Below, piece after piece: positions 18,169-25,109 of a stretch of DNA of 32,552 nt (position 1 is the first letter of the stretch; every line of letters starts with the position of its first letter). The DNA comes from a virus, in IMG/VR virus record IMGVR_UViG_3300025810_000039, positions 1-32,552 of that record. One strand, given 5' to 3'. Both the position numbers and the translations under genes were made by a program. The notes below the pieces were generated by a model. The model had not been told where the DNA came from, ran no database searches, and saw only the letters and a program-made list of their open reading frames with translations.

Positions 18169-19978
18169 AACTGTTTCCGATAACATAATCACCACCTTCC
18201 ATACAAGTAACACCAAACATCTCTGGTCCTTTCTTGAATGACTCTTGTAAGATTTCACCTACACGATCAGCATCATCTGGATGTGCAACGTAAGCAATCT
18301 CATCGTGATAGAACAAGCGTGGTTCTGCACGTAGTCCTTCTTCATCAATCTTATTCATAGAGTATGACAAAGCAGACTTACAAGTGATACCCTCTGCAGT
18401 TTGCAGTAAGTAGTTAAGAGCTTGATATTCTCCAGAGACAAACACAGGTCTACCATCAAGACCAGGGAACCAACCCTCACCTGAAGCATACTGTGTGCTG
18501 CGCCAGACTTCACCTAGTTTATCACGTAGTTCTTGCAAACCTTTGATGCCTTTGGCAAAGTCTTCACGTGACTTCTTACCAGCGTTAGCATTAGGTTTAC
18601 CTGTAAGGATAGAACCCAGCTTAGCATCACCAGCACCAAAGAGATAAGCATAGAGATAGTTCTTTGCTGTAGGTCTATCACAACCTAGGGCATCTGCATT
18701 ACGTTGGTGTTGGTCACCATAGATAACCTCATTGGTGAAGTCTTCGTTACCTACGTAATGACATAGGCCACGTAATTGGTTACCGGAGCTATCTGCACCA
18801 ACAACTTTCCAGTCATCATCAGGAATGAATAGTTCACGTAACTCTTTACCCCAGGGTGCATTAACACCTGGAAGATTCACAATGACCTCGTGACGACAAC
18901 GGAATGTTTGAGTACCGATAGTCCACATGTTACCGTGGATACGTCCATCTTGTAATGACTCAAGCCACCCTTTAATTACAGAGCTACGGTTACGCAAAGT
19001 GTAGTACTCACTAATCATCTTACCGATATCACCTAGTTTACTCAAGGATGTGTCAGTAATCTTAGGACCTACTGTTATCCATTCACGACCAACCTTCTTA
19101 CGATTGTACTCGTCAGGCTTCCAACCAATGGTCAACAACCATTCTTTAACAAGTTCCATAGAGCCAAGTGTTATTTGTTCTACAGTAAAACGTTGGAATG
19201 GTTCTCCTGCTGGGTGTACATGAATGTCTGTTTGTTTAATCTCTTTACCGTAGTAGTCAGATAACAAACGTGCACTTACTGTGGTGTAGTCACCATTCTT
19301 TTTGTACTTAGGAAACTTTTTGATCTTATCAATGAATACTTTATGTGTACCCAATTGTGGATGTATTATCTTTTCAATCTCAGACATACGTGTTTCCATA
19401 AGCTTAAGGTTCTTTTTAGCTTTTGTCTTGTCAAAGTTCCAACCACGGGTCTTTACACGGGCATTGAACTTAGCTGTATCATGCTCAATAAGTAAACCCT
19501 CTTTTATTGTAGGACGTTTAGCAGCAATACGTTTGTATTCTGCCATTAGGGTGTTGAATACATTTACGTTTAACATTACGTCCTGTACACAGTACCGTAG
19601 CATTTCTTTAGAGTACTTATCCCAGTCATCAAAAGAGATCTTTGAGTTGTTAAGATGTTCTCCCCAACCTGCTAGTCCATGCTTGTGTTGCCTCTTGTAC
19701 TGTAATACTTGAGACATGACCCAAGTGTCGTACACTTTCTTGTTATTTAGTTTCAAACCGTATAGCTTTTCCATAATTAAATTATCAAAGCCAATAATGT
19801 TATGACCAATGAGGACTTCTGCATTGTTCAATACGGCACAACCATCGTCCATTCCTGGAAGAGAGTCATCGTAATCACTGAATTTGTATGTAGTACCTGT
19901 GTCCAGATTGTAAGCTACAAGACACCATACTTTTGTTGCATCAATACCGTCTGTTTCAATATCATATACTAGTTTCAT
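18152..19978 (-). CDS. Family A DNA polymerase (T7-like) with 3'-5' exonuclease domain
   Basis: 608 residues, about 100 shorter than T7 gp5. Exo I is VYDIETDG (D6, E8), and GHNIIGFDNLIM is Exo II. Motif A reads VVGADSSGNQLRGL (T7 VGADASGLELR), motif B DRPTAKNYLYAYLFGAGD with the Tyr equivalent of T7 Y526 kept, and motif C LFYHDEIAY. The C-terminal pattern WFPGLDGRPVFVSGEYQALNYLLQ is also T7-like. It replicates the phage genome with the primase-helicase. It overlaps the HNH gene at its start and the 86-residue gene at its end. Known T7-type enzymes recruit host thioredoxin; I cannot confirm such a loop here. Confidence 0.96.
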   Translation of the reverse strand: MKLVYDIETDGIDATKVWCLVAYNLDTGTTYKFSDYDDSLPGMDDGCAVLNNAEVLIGHNIIGFDNLIMEKLYGLKLNNKKVYDTWVMSQVLQYKRQHKHGLAGWGEHLNNSKISFDDWDKYSKEMLRYCVQDVMLNVNVFNTLMAEYKRIAAKRPTIKEGLLIEHDTAKFNARVKTRGWNFDKTKAKKNLKLMETRMSEIEKIIHPQLGTHKVFIDKIKKFPKYKKNGDYTTVSARLLSDYYGKEIKQTDIHVHPAGEPFQRFTVEQITLGSMELVKEWLLTIGWKPDEYNRKKVGREWITVGPKITDTSLSKLGDIGKMISEYYTLRNRSSVIKGWLESLQDGRIHGNMWTIGTQTFRCRHEVIVNLPGVNAPWGKELRELFIPDDDWKVVGADSSGNQLRGLCHYVGNEDFTNEVIYGDQHQRNADALGCDRPTAKNYLYAYLFGAGDAKLGSILTGKPNANAGKKSREDFAKGIKGLQELRDKLGEVWRSTQYASGEGWFPGLDGRPVFVSGEYQALNYLLQTAEGITCKSALSYSMNKIDEEGLRAEPRLFYHDEIAYVAHPDDADRVGEILQESFKKGPEMFGVTCMEGGDYVIGNSYADVH

Positions 19979-20264
19979 AAACTTTTCTTTCTAGGTAGTG
20001 TTTTTCTTTTACTGACCTGATTGTGTGACAGTTAGCGCAACGGATGTCGCACTTACGGGCCTCAAGGATGATGTTCTTAATACTGTAAGAAGCCATTCGA
20101 TGAGGTGTGAATATTTTATCTGATGGATCTCTGTGATCCCATTGAAGAGCATAGGGGTTATTGTTGTAACCACAGTCAATGCAACCTTTACTTATTTTGT
20201 AACGGTCTAGTATTTCTCTACGTCTTCTGATTTTTAGTACTGTTTTACTTATGTCTTCATTCAC
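19962..20264 (-). CDS. HNH endonuclease (free-standing)
   Basis: 100 residues starting with GTG at 20264; the nearby ATG is out of frame. The HNH core is visible: CIDCGYNNNPYALQWDHRDP, with two Cys, then the DH pair, then CANCHTIR with the second Cys pair and the final His. Such genes nick or cut DNA and often act as homing endonucleases beside replication genes. It overlaps the polymerase start (17 nt) and the small zinc-finger gene upstream (8 nt), so it is now part of the operon. No intron is visible in the polymerase. Confidence 0.88.
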   Translation of the reverse strand: MNEDISKTVLKIRRRREILDRYKISKGCIDCGYNNNPYALQWDHRDPSDKIFTPHRMASYSIKNIILEARKCDIRCANCHTIRSVKEKHYLERKVYETSI

Positions 20265-20415
20265 TGTTTTCTACTTTCTCTATGTCGCATTTGGGACAGA
20301 TTTTAGATCGGTTATCAATAGCCATAGTGGAAAAGGTTTTGTTACACATTATACATGTTACTTTTTTAAATGGTTTATCTGTTATGTGATCTAATTTGTT
20401 TCTGTCTTGTTTCAT
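20257..20415 (-). CDS. Small zinc-ribbon protein
   Basis: 52-residue protein with two CxxC pairs, CIMC and CPKC, about 19 residues apart, suggesting a zinc ribbon or knuckle. The start ATG overlaps the stop of the upstream gene (ATGA) and the stop overlaps the GTG start of the HNH gene, both signs of coupled translation. Role unknown; it could bind nucleic acid or assist the HNH enzyme. Confidence 0.65.
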   Translation of the reverse strand: MKQDRNKLDHITDKPFKKVTCIMCNKTFSTMAIDNRSKICPKCDIEKVENSE

Positions 20416-20624
20416 TTTATAACACCAAGTACCCAGTTTTCTGCACAGTCTTCTGCGTATTGCTCTGAGTGTCCTTTGATGTTACGTTCTTCAATGATTG
20501 CTGCGTCTTGTACCATTGTGATAGTATATGAACCATCGGGTTCTTTGAATACTGATGCTTTACGATAACTTGAATCACCACGTGAACAATCATCGTCACT
20601 GTAAAACTCATGTAGTAACATCAT
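20412..20624 (-). CDS. Hypothetical protein
   Basis: 70 residues from the ATG at 20624, preceded by GGAGG. Acidic protein with DGSYTITMVQDAAIIEERN and a Cys/Trp-containing end. No family recognised. It overlaps the DUF3310-like gene by 17 nt and shares an ATGA with the zinc-ribbon gene. Confidence 0.65.
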   Translation of the reverse strand: MMLLHEFYSDDDCSRGDSSYRKASVFKEPDGSYTITMVQDAAIIEERNIKGHSEQYAEDCAENWVLGVIK

Positions 20625-20871
20625 AATCCTCCAGTATCATTTGTAAATAATGCATAGCTTTCTCAATATCTTTCTTACCGTTTTTATTCTGATGCCTAAC
20701 GATATACTTGATAACGTTTGCTTCTCTAAATGGTATATTATTTTTAACAATAAAGTCTATTGGTTGTATTGGTAGTTGATAGTGGTCACCGTCTACTTGT
20801 CTTGATTTAGCATCCATTTCTTTACTCATCCTTTTCATAAATGCTTCATGTGGTTCATGGTTAACGTTCAT
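20608..20871 (-). CDS. DUF3310-like protein
   Basis: 87 residues. The core QVDGDHYQLPIQPIDFI...FREANVIKYIVRHQNKNGKKDIEKAMHYL is the characteristic pattern of the DUF3310 family, common beside nucleotide-metabolism genes in tailed phages. The biochemical role is not established; nucleotide kinase labels seen in databases are not supported by any P-loop here. Its start overlaps the MazG-like gene by 11 nt (AGGATCAGGAG upstream), consistent with a shared dNTP-supply job. Confidence 0.8.
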   Translation of the reverse strand: MNVNHEPHEAFMKRMSKEMDAKSRQVDGDHYQLPIQPIDFIVKNNIPFREANVIKYIVRHQNKNGKKDIEKAMHYLQMILEDYDVTT

Positions 20872-21196
20872 CTCCTGATCCTTTCAGTGTTCCTTCTTGT
20901 TTACGTGAAGCTAGTTTATCCAGATTAGCAGCAGCAATAGTAGAAAGGTCAGTGTCAAGCTCTGAGGCAAGAACAGCGAGATACCAAAGAGTATCACCAA
21001 GTTCTTTACTAATAGAGACCAGGGCTTCTTCTGCTTTTGTTGGGTCATTGTCGTAATCTCCACGAAGAATTTTCTTCACTTTGTTTGCGACTTCTGCAGC
21101 CTCTCCTGACAAACCTAATGCCAAGTACGGAAGTGCTTGATGTTTTGGATAGACAGCTGTAGTAATAGCTTTTGTTTGGTAATCATTGAAATTCAT
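20861..21196 (-). CDS. MazG-like nucleotide pyrophosphohydrolase
   Basis: 111 residues. The MazG/dUTPase-like helical motifs are LGLSGEAAEVANKVKK and ISKELGDTLWYLAVLASELD, the EExxE...ExxD pattern that binds magnesium. Such enzymes hydrolyse (d)NTPs; phage versions may clean the nucleotide pool or alter alarmone levels. It is the first gene of the leftward replication block and has almost no ribosome site. A candidate phage promoter (21206-21220) ends only about 10 nt upstream, so the AAGGGG of the promoter may double as the ribosome site or the mRNA may be nearly leaderless. Confidence 0.82.
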   Translation of the reverse strand: MNFNDYQTKAITTAVYPKHQALPYLALGLSGEAAEVANKVKKILRGDYDNDPTKAEEALVSISKELGDTLWYLAVLASELDTDLSTIAAANLDKLASRKQEGTLKGSGDER

Positions 21197-21205
21197 AGTA
21201 ATTAT

Positions 21206-21220
21206 ATATACCCCTTATAG
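21206..21220 (-). promoter_or_regulatory. Candidate phage promoter, copy 1 (leftward)
   Basis: Exact copy of CTATAAGGGGTATAT on the minus strand, one of five in the window. The CTATAxGGG part resembles the initiation region of T7 and SP6 promoters (CACTATAG). It faces the MazG-like gene and would drive the replication block. Use by the T7-like polymerase is inferred. Confidence 0.65.
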
Positions 21221-21227
21221 AATTATA

Positions 21228-21258
21228 CCTTATTGATGACGAGGCTTGTCCTCGGCAT
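21228..21258 (-). promoter_or_regulatory. CTTGT-loop hairpin element H1
   Basis: Read on the plus strand: ATG, unpaired A, CGAGG, loop CTTGT, CCTCG, unpaired G, CAT (21236-21258). On the minus strand it is followed by CAATAAGG. The same layout (3-bp outer stem, one A/G mismatch, 5-bp inner stem, identical loop, then CWANWWGG) recurs at H2 and H3 with different stem bases. It lies between divergent promoters and faces the replication block. Candidate promoter hairpin for the virion polymerase (inference). Confidence 0.6.
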
Positions 21259-21269
21259 AAAAGATATAC

Positions 21270-21284
21270 CTATAAGGGGTATAT
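21270..21284 (+). promoter_or_regulatory. Candidate phage promoter, copy 2 (rightward)
   Basis: Exact CTATAAGGGGTATAT, facing the small-terminase gene. It is placed back to back with copy 1, with hairpin H1 between them. The implied transcript leader is about 30 nt and contains the GGAGAAG ribosome site of the 21304 start. Confidence 0.65.
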
Positions 21285-21303
21285 AGAATTTATGGAGAAG
21301 ACA

Positions 21304-21708
21304 ATGCCTTTTAATAAAAAGAGTTTGAAAAACCTTGCTGATGGGTGGACTACTGAGTCTGCTAGAGAAGCCCAAAAGAAAGGTGTAGCAACACGTAAGG
21401 CTAACAAAGAGGCTCGTGAAGCTGCTAAGATGTCTATGGCTGAATGGAAGCTGTATAAAACAGATGTTCTTGATTCAACAGATATGACATCTATAGATGT
21501 TCTTAAAGTTATGATGATTAAAGCAGTAGCAAAAGATGATCTTGATACAGCATTAGAGATTGCAAAGACTCTTGCAGAGTTTGAAGCACCTAAGCTTGCA
21601 CGTATTGATCAGACCAATGTAGAAATACAGGCTGAAGATTTGTCTGATGAGGAACTGCAAGAGCTATTAGATCAAGCTGCATCGGATCAGGCGCAACCAC
21701 GGCACTGA
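21304..21708 (+). CDS. Probable terminase small subunit
   Basis: 134 residues. The ATG at 21304 is preferred over 21292 because GGAGAAG precedes it by the right distance. The N-terminus is basic (SAREAQKKGVATRKANKEAREAA), as in DNA-binding small terminases. A helical middle (DVLKVMMIKAVAKDDLDTALEIAKTL) is typical of the oligomerisation region, and the acidic tail (AEDLSDEELQELLDQA) could contact TerL. It is the only rightward gene between two leftward blocks, about 7 kb from TerL, and has its own promoter and terminator. The family call rests on the overall pattern, not on a unique motif. Confidence 0.6.
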   Translation: MPFNKKSLKNLADGWTTESAREAQKKGVATRKANKEAREAAKMSMAEWKLYKTDVLDSTDMTSIDVLKVMMIKAVAKDDLDTALEIAKTLAEFEAPKLARIDQTNVEIQAEDLSDEELQELLDQAASDQAQPRH

Positions 21709-21764
21709 TGCATTTTGTCGGTTACCCAAAAAAGATGCATATGCGTTTTGTCGGTTACCTAAAA
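21708..21764 (+). repeat. Direct repeat ATGCRTTTTGTCGGTTACC (two copies)
   Basis: ATGCATTTTGTCGGTTACC (21708-21726) and ATGCGTTTTGTCGGTTACC (21741-21759), each followed by YAAAA, lie just after the small-terminase stop. A third, weaker copy (ATGCGTGTTGTCGGTTCG) lies at 25627-25644. Function unknown; possible protein binding or packaging recognition sites, given the small terminase next door. Confidence 0.6.
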
Positions 21765-21777
21765 TAAAATAAAAGAG

Positions 21778-21813
21778 TCCCTAAGTACACACAAAGTGTA
21801 CCTAGGGATTTTT
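21778..21813. terminator. Bidirectional intrinsic terminator
   Basis: Stem TCCCTAAGTACAC (21778-21790) pairs with GTGTACCTAGGGA (21796-21808) with one mismatch and a 5-base loop. Five Ts follow on the plus strand, and the A-rich flank (21760-21776) gives T-rich sequence on the minus strand. It ends the small-terminase unit and the leftward small-gene block. Confidence 0.88.
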
Positions 21814-21815
21814 GG

Positions 21816-22010
21816 TTATACTTTAGGGCGGCTACAGAAGTTACCACCAGTACCGTTAGGGCTACCTGCAGCTAACCGTGATACAGACAAGTATCCTTGG
21901 TTGCTTGAGAAAGAACCTTTAGGGCCATATTGGTTAGTTGTACGGCGAAACTGCAGGTTCTGCCGACCAATAGGGTTTACGATAATTTTAGCTGCGATTG
22001 ATTTTTGCAT
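21816..22010 (-). CDS. Hypothetical protein, last gene of the small-gene block
   Basis: 64 residues, MQKSIAAKIIVNPIGRQNLQF start, with a Gly/Ser/Asn-rich C-terminus (RLAAGSPNGTGGNFCSRPKV). The weak ribosome site (AGAAAG) and position directly before a terminator fit the final gene of an operon. No family recognised. Confidence 0.6.
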   Translation of the reverse strand: MQKSIAAKIIVNPIGRQNLQFRRTTNQYGPKGSFSSNQGYLSVSRLAAGSPNGTGGNFCSRPKV

Positions 22011-22022
22011 GATACAAACTTT

Positions 22023-22187
22023 CTATTGAATGTTAAACTGTCCATCTAGTTCCTGTAGAACATAGCCTAGATCTATATATAAATGTGTAGCCTCTTCTTG
22101 TGTAAGAAGGACTTCTTCACCGCCAAAGTCGATAGCAATTTTACCATCGGCTTCAGCGTATACGTTTTCTATATCAACGATTGTCAT
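22023..22187 (-). CDS. Small acidic hypothetical protein
   Basis: 54 residues (MTIVDIENVYAEADGKIAID start, then GGEEVLLTQEEATHLYIDLG). Its ATG overlaps the upstream stop as TAATG, so it is probably translated by coupling. Function unknown. Confidence 0.65.
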   Translation of the reverse strand: MTIVDIENVYAEADGKIAIDFGGEEVLLTQEEATHLYIDLGYVLQELDGQFNIQ

Positions 22188-22408
22188 TAAACATCGTCAC
22201 TATCGTCTACAAAACCTTCTTTGAAAGCATCGTGTAAAGTCGAGACATCTGCTGTGTCTACAGATCCATACACGTTGTAGTATGTTATTTCTGAACCATA
22301 GCGTGTACCTTTACCCATTCTGATTTCTTTACATACAGAATTTAGTTGTTTGTATGCTTCTGTAGCATTGTCTAGGTTTCTTGTATATACGTCAAATGAT
22401 AGTTTCAT
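22187..22408 (-). CDS. Small hypothetical protein
   Basis: 73 residues from the ATG at 22408, chosen for GGAG 6 nt upstream. Contains SFDVYTRNLDNATEAYKQL and an acidic end (FVDDSDDV). Unrecognised. Confidence 0.65.
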   Translation of the reverse strand: MKLSFDVYTRNLDNATEAYKQLNSVCKEIRMGKGTRYGSEITYYNVYGSVDTADVSTLHDAFKEGFVDDSDDV

Positions 22409-22409
22409 A

Positions 22410-22637
22410 TTATACTCCATAAATTGAATTGATTGCGTCTTCTACCATATCTTGGATTTCATCTTGAGACATTGTAAGACCAATGTTTTGTAGCTGAAAG
22501 TTTACAAGGTCTTTTACGTGTACTTTTATATATTCTTTTGATTCCATAATGTAGTCTTCGACCATGACCCATTCATTGTACACTTCTTGATCTATCATTT
22601 CTTGAATGCTCATATGGATTTCTTTTAGTTTACCCAT
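22410..22637 (-). CDS. Small hypothetical protein
   Basis: 75 residues from the ATG at 22637, with TTGGAG upstream. Mostly helical and acidic (SIQEMIDQEVYNEWVMVEDY; SQDEIQDMVEDAINSIYG). It overlaps the upstream gene by 8 nt. Unrecognised. Confidence 0.65.
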   Translation of the reverse strand: MGKLKEIHMSIQEMIDQEVYNEWVMVEDYIMESKEYIKVHVKDLVNFQLQNIGLTMSQDEIQDMVEDAINSIYGV

Positions 22638-22794
22638 TTTGTTTCTCCAAGTAATGGAAACGTTTCCACCACATTTTTTGTGAGAATCTATCATTACGAG
22701 CAATGAATAATTCTAGTAGTTGATCTATAGCTGTATCTGATAGGTTGTGATCTACAGCAAACTTAGCAAAGAACTCAAAGTCTTGTTTAGTCAT
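22630..22794 (-). CDS. Small hypothetical protein
   Basis: 54 residues from the ATG at 22794 with a strong AAGGAGAT site. Helical start (MTKQDFEFFAKFAVDHNLSD) and basic aromatic end (QKMWWKRFHYLEKQNG). Unrecognised. Confidence 0.65.
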   Translation of the reverse strand: MTKQDFEFFAKFAVDHNLSDTAIDQLLELFIARNDRFSQKMWWKRFHYLEKQNG

Positions 22795-22990
22795 ATTTAT
22801 CTCCTTCTTTACGTTCCTGTAGTTCATCCACATCCACACTATCACAGACGTATGAGTAGTCATAGTTAGGTATGTTGAACAGCTTGACTGTGCCATCTTC
22901 ATTACGAATGTAGTCATCCAGTTCGTTGTCAAATACACTGACAGGCATATCCCATACGAGTACGCTGTATGATTTACCTATGTCAAACAT
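22787..22990 (-). CDS. Small acidic hypothetical protein
   Basis: 67 residues from the ATG at 22990 (AAGGGG upstream). Strongly acidic, with FDNELDDYIRNEDGTVKLF and CDSVDVDELQERKEGDKYD. It overlaps the next gene by 8 nt. Small acidic phage proteins sometimes mimic DNA or inhibit host factors, but nothing specific is visible. Confidence 0.62.
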   Translation of the reverse strand: MFDIGKSYSVLVWDMPVSVFDNELDDYIRNEDGTVKLFNIPNYDYSYVCDSVDVDELQERKEGDKYD

Positions 22991-23002
22991 CTTCAATCCC
23001 CT

Positions 23003-23230
23003 TTACAGTAGTTGGTCAGTACCATCAACGCCCATCAGGTTCATCACATCTCTAGTCAGGCTATCAATCAATTCATAAACATCATTGACAGGCCAATACT
23101 CTAGCGGTTCCCATGCGTTGTCCTCAAAAAACTTATCTAGTTTTTCTTCAGGCCAGTCTGCCCAATCATCAGGTAAATGTTGACATAGGAAATGTCCAGA
23201 CATTCTAGCAAATATTTGTTGTTCAGTCAT
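23003..23230 (-). CDS. Small acidic hypothetical protein
   Basis: 75 residues starting MTEQQIFARMSGHFLCQHLP, then a Trp/Asp/Glu-rich stretch (DDWADWPEEKLDKFFED). The ATG overlaps the stop of the micro membrane gene upstream (TAATG) and there is no other ribosome site, so translation is probably coupled. An upstream in-frame start at 23269 would read through that micro gene. Confidence 0.6.
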   Translation of the reverse strand: MTEQQIFARMSGHFLCQHLPDDWADWPEEKLDKFFEDNAWEPLEYWPVNDVYELIDSLTRDVMNLMGVDGTDQLL

Positions 23231-23307
23231 TACACAATAAGCCAAACAGCAATTATTACATGTACCCATCCGATAGTGGCAATCATTTTATCAATATCAA
23301 TGTTCAT
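23230..23307 (-). CDS. 25-residue micro membrane protein
   Basis: A 25-residue peptide with one hydrophobic span (IGWVHVIIAVWLIV) at the C-terminus and a charged start (MNIDIDKM). Its ATG follows GGAG by 8 nt and overlaps the previous stop as TAATG; its stop overlaps the next ATG as TAATG. This double coupling argues that it is translated despite its size. Confidence 0.55.
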   Translation of the reverse strand: MNIDIDKMIATIGWVHVIIAVWLIV

Positions 23308-23525
23308 TAGCAAGTCTCCAATTGTTCAATGTTTGGATCATAGTTTTCCTCAAGATATTTACACACTTGATTCCAGTTTGTTGGTAGGAACTCTAGATCA
23401 CCACACCAGATACCATCTTGGTTTTCGTCATTGCATACAACAGAGAAATTACTATCTTCTTCTACGACACCATAGCATAGTGTAGTACCACCATTTAGTC
23501 TTGGATAAACATAATCAGCTGTCAT
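23307..23525 (-). CDS. Small hypothetical protein
   Basis: 72 acidic residues from the ATG at 23525, with GAGG upstream; overlaps the upstream gene by 11 nt. Contains four Cys (CYG, VVCND, WCGD, QVCKY) plus a C-terminal Cys. Unrecognised. Confidence 0.62.
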   Translation of the reverse strand: MTADYVYPRLNGGTTLCYGVVEEDSNFSVVCNDENQDGIWCGDLEFLPTNWNQVCKYLEENYDPNIEQLETC

Positions 23526-23892
23526 AGTTGAACCTCGCTGCTATTTCTTGAGTGGTTGACATGACACATTTCTCGTTACGTTTGAATAGTTCAGCTTCAA
23601 TTAGATTGAGGCCAGAGAATGTGGGGTCATCAGATACAACGCGAACAACCCAGACTTCTTCACGCATTTGCACAGAGTTAGTAGTACCATCAGTGTTAGT
23701 ACCTTCATTGTTCCAGTGTCCGACACTGTGATAAGCTGTGCAGCCACCGTGAATGTTAGTGAGAAGTGTTTTAGCATCTTCAAATGTTTGTCTACCCATT
23801 GCACATGGGATATATACTTCATGCTGTGTTTTAGCATCTTCAAATGTTTGTCTACCCATTGCACATGGGATATATACTTCATGCTGATACAT
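23515..23892 (-). CDS. Hypothetical protein with 20-residue internal tandem duplication
   Basis: 125 residues from the ATG at 23892 (AAGGGATCG upstream). Residues 3-22 and 23-42 are identical, QHEVYIPCAMGRQTFEDAKT, caused by an exact 60-bp tandem repeat. Without it the protein would be 105 residues. The remainder (LLTNIHGGCTAYHSVGHWNN...) is unrecognised. Confidence 0.6.
   Translation of the reverse strand: MYQHEVYIPCAMGRQTFEDAKTQHEVYIPCAMGRQTFEDAKTLLTNIHGGCTAYHSVGHWNNEGTNTDGTTNSVQMREEVWVVRVVSDDPTFSGLNLIEAELFKRNEKCVMSTTQEIAARFNYDS
23766..23886. repeat. Exact 60-bp tandem duplication
   Basis: Two directly adjacent, identical 60-base units plus one shared base (23766-23825 and 23826-23885, with 23886 matching). 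It is in frame, adding 20 residues near the N-terminus of the 23515-23892 gene. Complete identity means a very recent event or an assembly artefact. Confidence 0.95.
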
Positions 23893-24097
23893 TTTCGATC
23901 CCTTCATACCAATGTGGTTCTGTACCAATAACAATTTGTGATATAGCGGCACAGTATACATCATCGTTTTTATTTAGGACTAGATCGTACATTGCAGATG
24001 CATGAGACCAATCTTGAGATACCTGCCAGTGATCTACAAGTGCAGGTTTGTTGTCAATTGTTTGTTTGACTTGCCATGACACAATGTACATACTCAT
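23879..24097 (-). CDS. Small hypothetical protein
   Basis: 72 residues from the ATG at 24097 (GAAGAAGAA upstream). Contains YIVSWQVKQTIDNKPALVD and SHASAMYDLVLNKNDDVYCA. Overlaps both neighbours slightly. Unrecognised. Confidence 0.62.
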   Translation of the reverse strand: MSMYIVSWQVKQTIDNKPALVDHWQVSQDWSHASAMYDLVLNKNDDVYCAAISQIVIGTEPHWYEGIENVSA

Positions 24098-24489
24098 AGT
24101 TCTTCTTCCCATTGACTGACTTCGTGATCAACTTCATAGCATTCCATATCATTATGTAGTGCTCTTAACTTTACAATTACTTTACCATCTTGCCATTCTT
24201 CTACAGATGCTTGGTAGAAATCCCAATCATTTGGCAGATTAATTATTAAGTACATACATCCAGATCCACGAATGTTTTCTTTCCAGTCGTTGGAAGAGAA
24301 TAAATTATCTCGTCTAGCAAGTTTCATAAATTCCTTACTAGAGTCTTTTGTTAGTTCTATGGCTACTTCACCGTATCCATTAGAGTATACGTCATCAATG
24401 TCATCTATTGTAAATCCATATGGTAGATCACAATATAAATCGACATCATAGTATTCAACACATCGTATATCAATTCTTAATTTCGACAT
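24094..24489 (-). CDS. Hypothetical acidic protein
   Basis: 131 residues from the ATG at 24489 (GGAG 11 nt upstream). Acidic, with CDLPYGFTIDDIDDVYSNGY near the start and an end rich in Glu (VSQWEEEL). Beta-rich in look. It is one of the larger products of this block. No family recognised. Confidence 0.65.
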   Translation of the reverse strand: MSKLRIDIRCVEYYDVDLYCDLPYGFTIDDIDDVYSNGYGEVAIELTKDSSKEFMKLARRDNLFSSNDWKENIRGSGCMYLIINLPNDWDFYQASVEEWQDGKVIVKLRALHNDMECYEVDHEVSQWEEEL

Positions 24490-24682
24490 CTTTAAGATAC
24501 TCCTGTTTCCATTCAGAGAAGCCATAACCACTCATTTTACTGAACTCATGTAGTGTATAGTTTTCAACCATGAGTGCAAGGACTGTTGCGTAAGCTTTGT
24601 ATTCAAAAGTATCTTTTATATAGTTGTTTATATCATCCCATGATTCTGGGATAACTACAATTTTGTTGTTTGATAGATCCAT
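24470..24682 (-). CDS. Small hypothetical protein
   Basis: 70 residues; the ATG overlaps the upstream stop (TGATG). Contains VIPESWDDINNYIKDTFEYK and a charged C-terminus. Unrecognised. Confidence 0.6.
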   Translation of the reverse strand: MDLSNNKIVVIPESWDDINNYIKDTFEYKAYATVLALMVENYTLHEFSKMSGYGFSEWKQEYLKDVEIKN

Positions 24683-24915
24683 CAGTGACCAGCCTTTCCT
24701 GTGTAACCATTACTGTTAAGGCGGTTACGATTATCAATAGCATCTTGTCTATCGATACGTTCTACGTCTTGCATTTGGTCACGTAGGAAATAATACAGCT
24801 GAGTCATTTGCTCTACAGGTGTTTTGTCTGATTCTTTGCACCAGCATGTAAAACAAGTCTGCATGAATTGATAGTTATCTATCATTCTTTGTATTTTCTT
24901 TTCTGTGAGTGTCAT
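24682..24915 (-). CDS. Small helical hypothetical protein
   Basis: 77 residues from the ATG at 24915 (AGAAAG upstream). Cys pair in CFTCWCKES, then a helical region (PVEQMTQLYYFLRDQMQDVE). Unrecognised. Confidence 0.6.
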   Translation of the reverse strand: MTLTEKKIQRMIDNYQFMQTCFTCWCKESDKTPVEQMTQLYYFLRDQMQDVERIDRQDAIDNRNRLNSNGYTGKAGH

Positions 24916-25021
24916 TAGATTTCTTTCTGTTGTAAATCTTTTTTGACTGCACAACCTGTTTGCCTTGCCTGTTCATAAGCATAGTACGGGCAATACGGTT
25001 GACTGGTTTGATAGGATCCAT
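24875..25021 (-). CDS. Small basic protein
   Basis: 48 residues, very basic (VVQSKKIYNRKKSNDTHRK), starting 2 bp after the stop of the micro membrane gene, with AGAGAT upstream. It overlaps the next gene by 41 nt in another frame, which lowers confidence. Possibly nucleic-acid binding. Confidence 0.4.
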   Translation of the reverse strand: MDPIKPVNRIARTMLMNRQGKQVVQSKKIYNRKKSNDTHRKENTKNDR

Positions 25022-25023
25022 TT

Positions 25024-25107
25024 TTATCTCTGTGTTGCTATGTATTTTAGAATGTTTAACATAATAAAGAATAGCAGTATGATGATATAGATAGATCCAA
25101 ATAACAT
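25024..25107 (-). CDS. 27-residue micro membrane protein
   Basis: Nearly the whole peptide is one hydrophobic span (FGSIYIIILLFFIMLNIL) followed by a basic end (KYIATQR). It starts 2 bp after the upstream stop with GGTAA as a weak ribosome site. Position in an unbroken chain of tightly spaced genes supports it. Confidence 0.5.
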   Translation of the reverse strand: MLFGSIYIIILLFFIMLNILKYIATQR

Positions 25108-25109
25108 AT

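Noticed and set aside
19302-19712. 136-residue plus-strand frame opposite the DNA polymerase
   Set aside because: Antisense shadow of the polymerase gene, Cys/Leu/Ser-rich with no ribosome site.
23668-23931. 87-residue plus-strand frame across the 60-bp repeat
   Set aside because: Antisense to a leftward gene; its internal repeat is only the reverse reading of the duplication.
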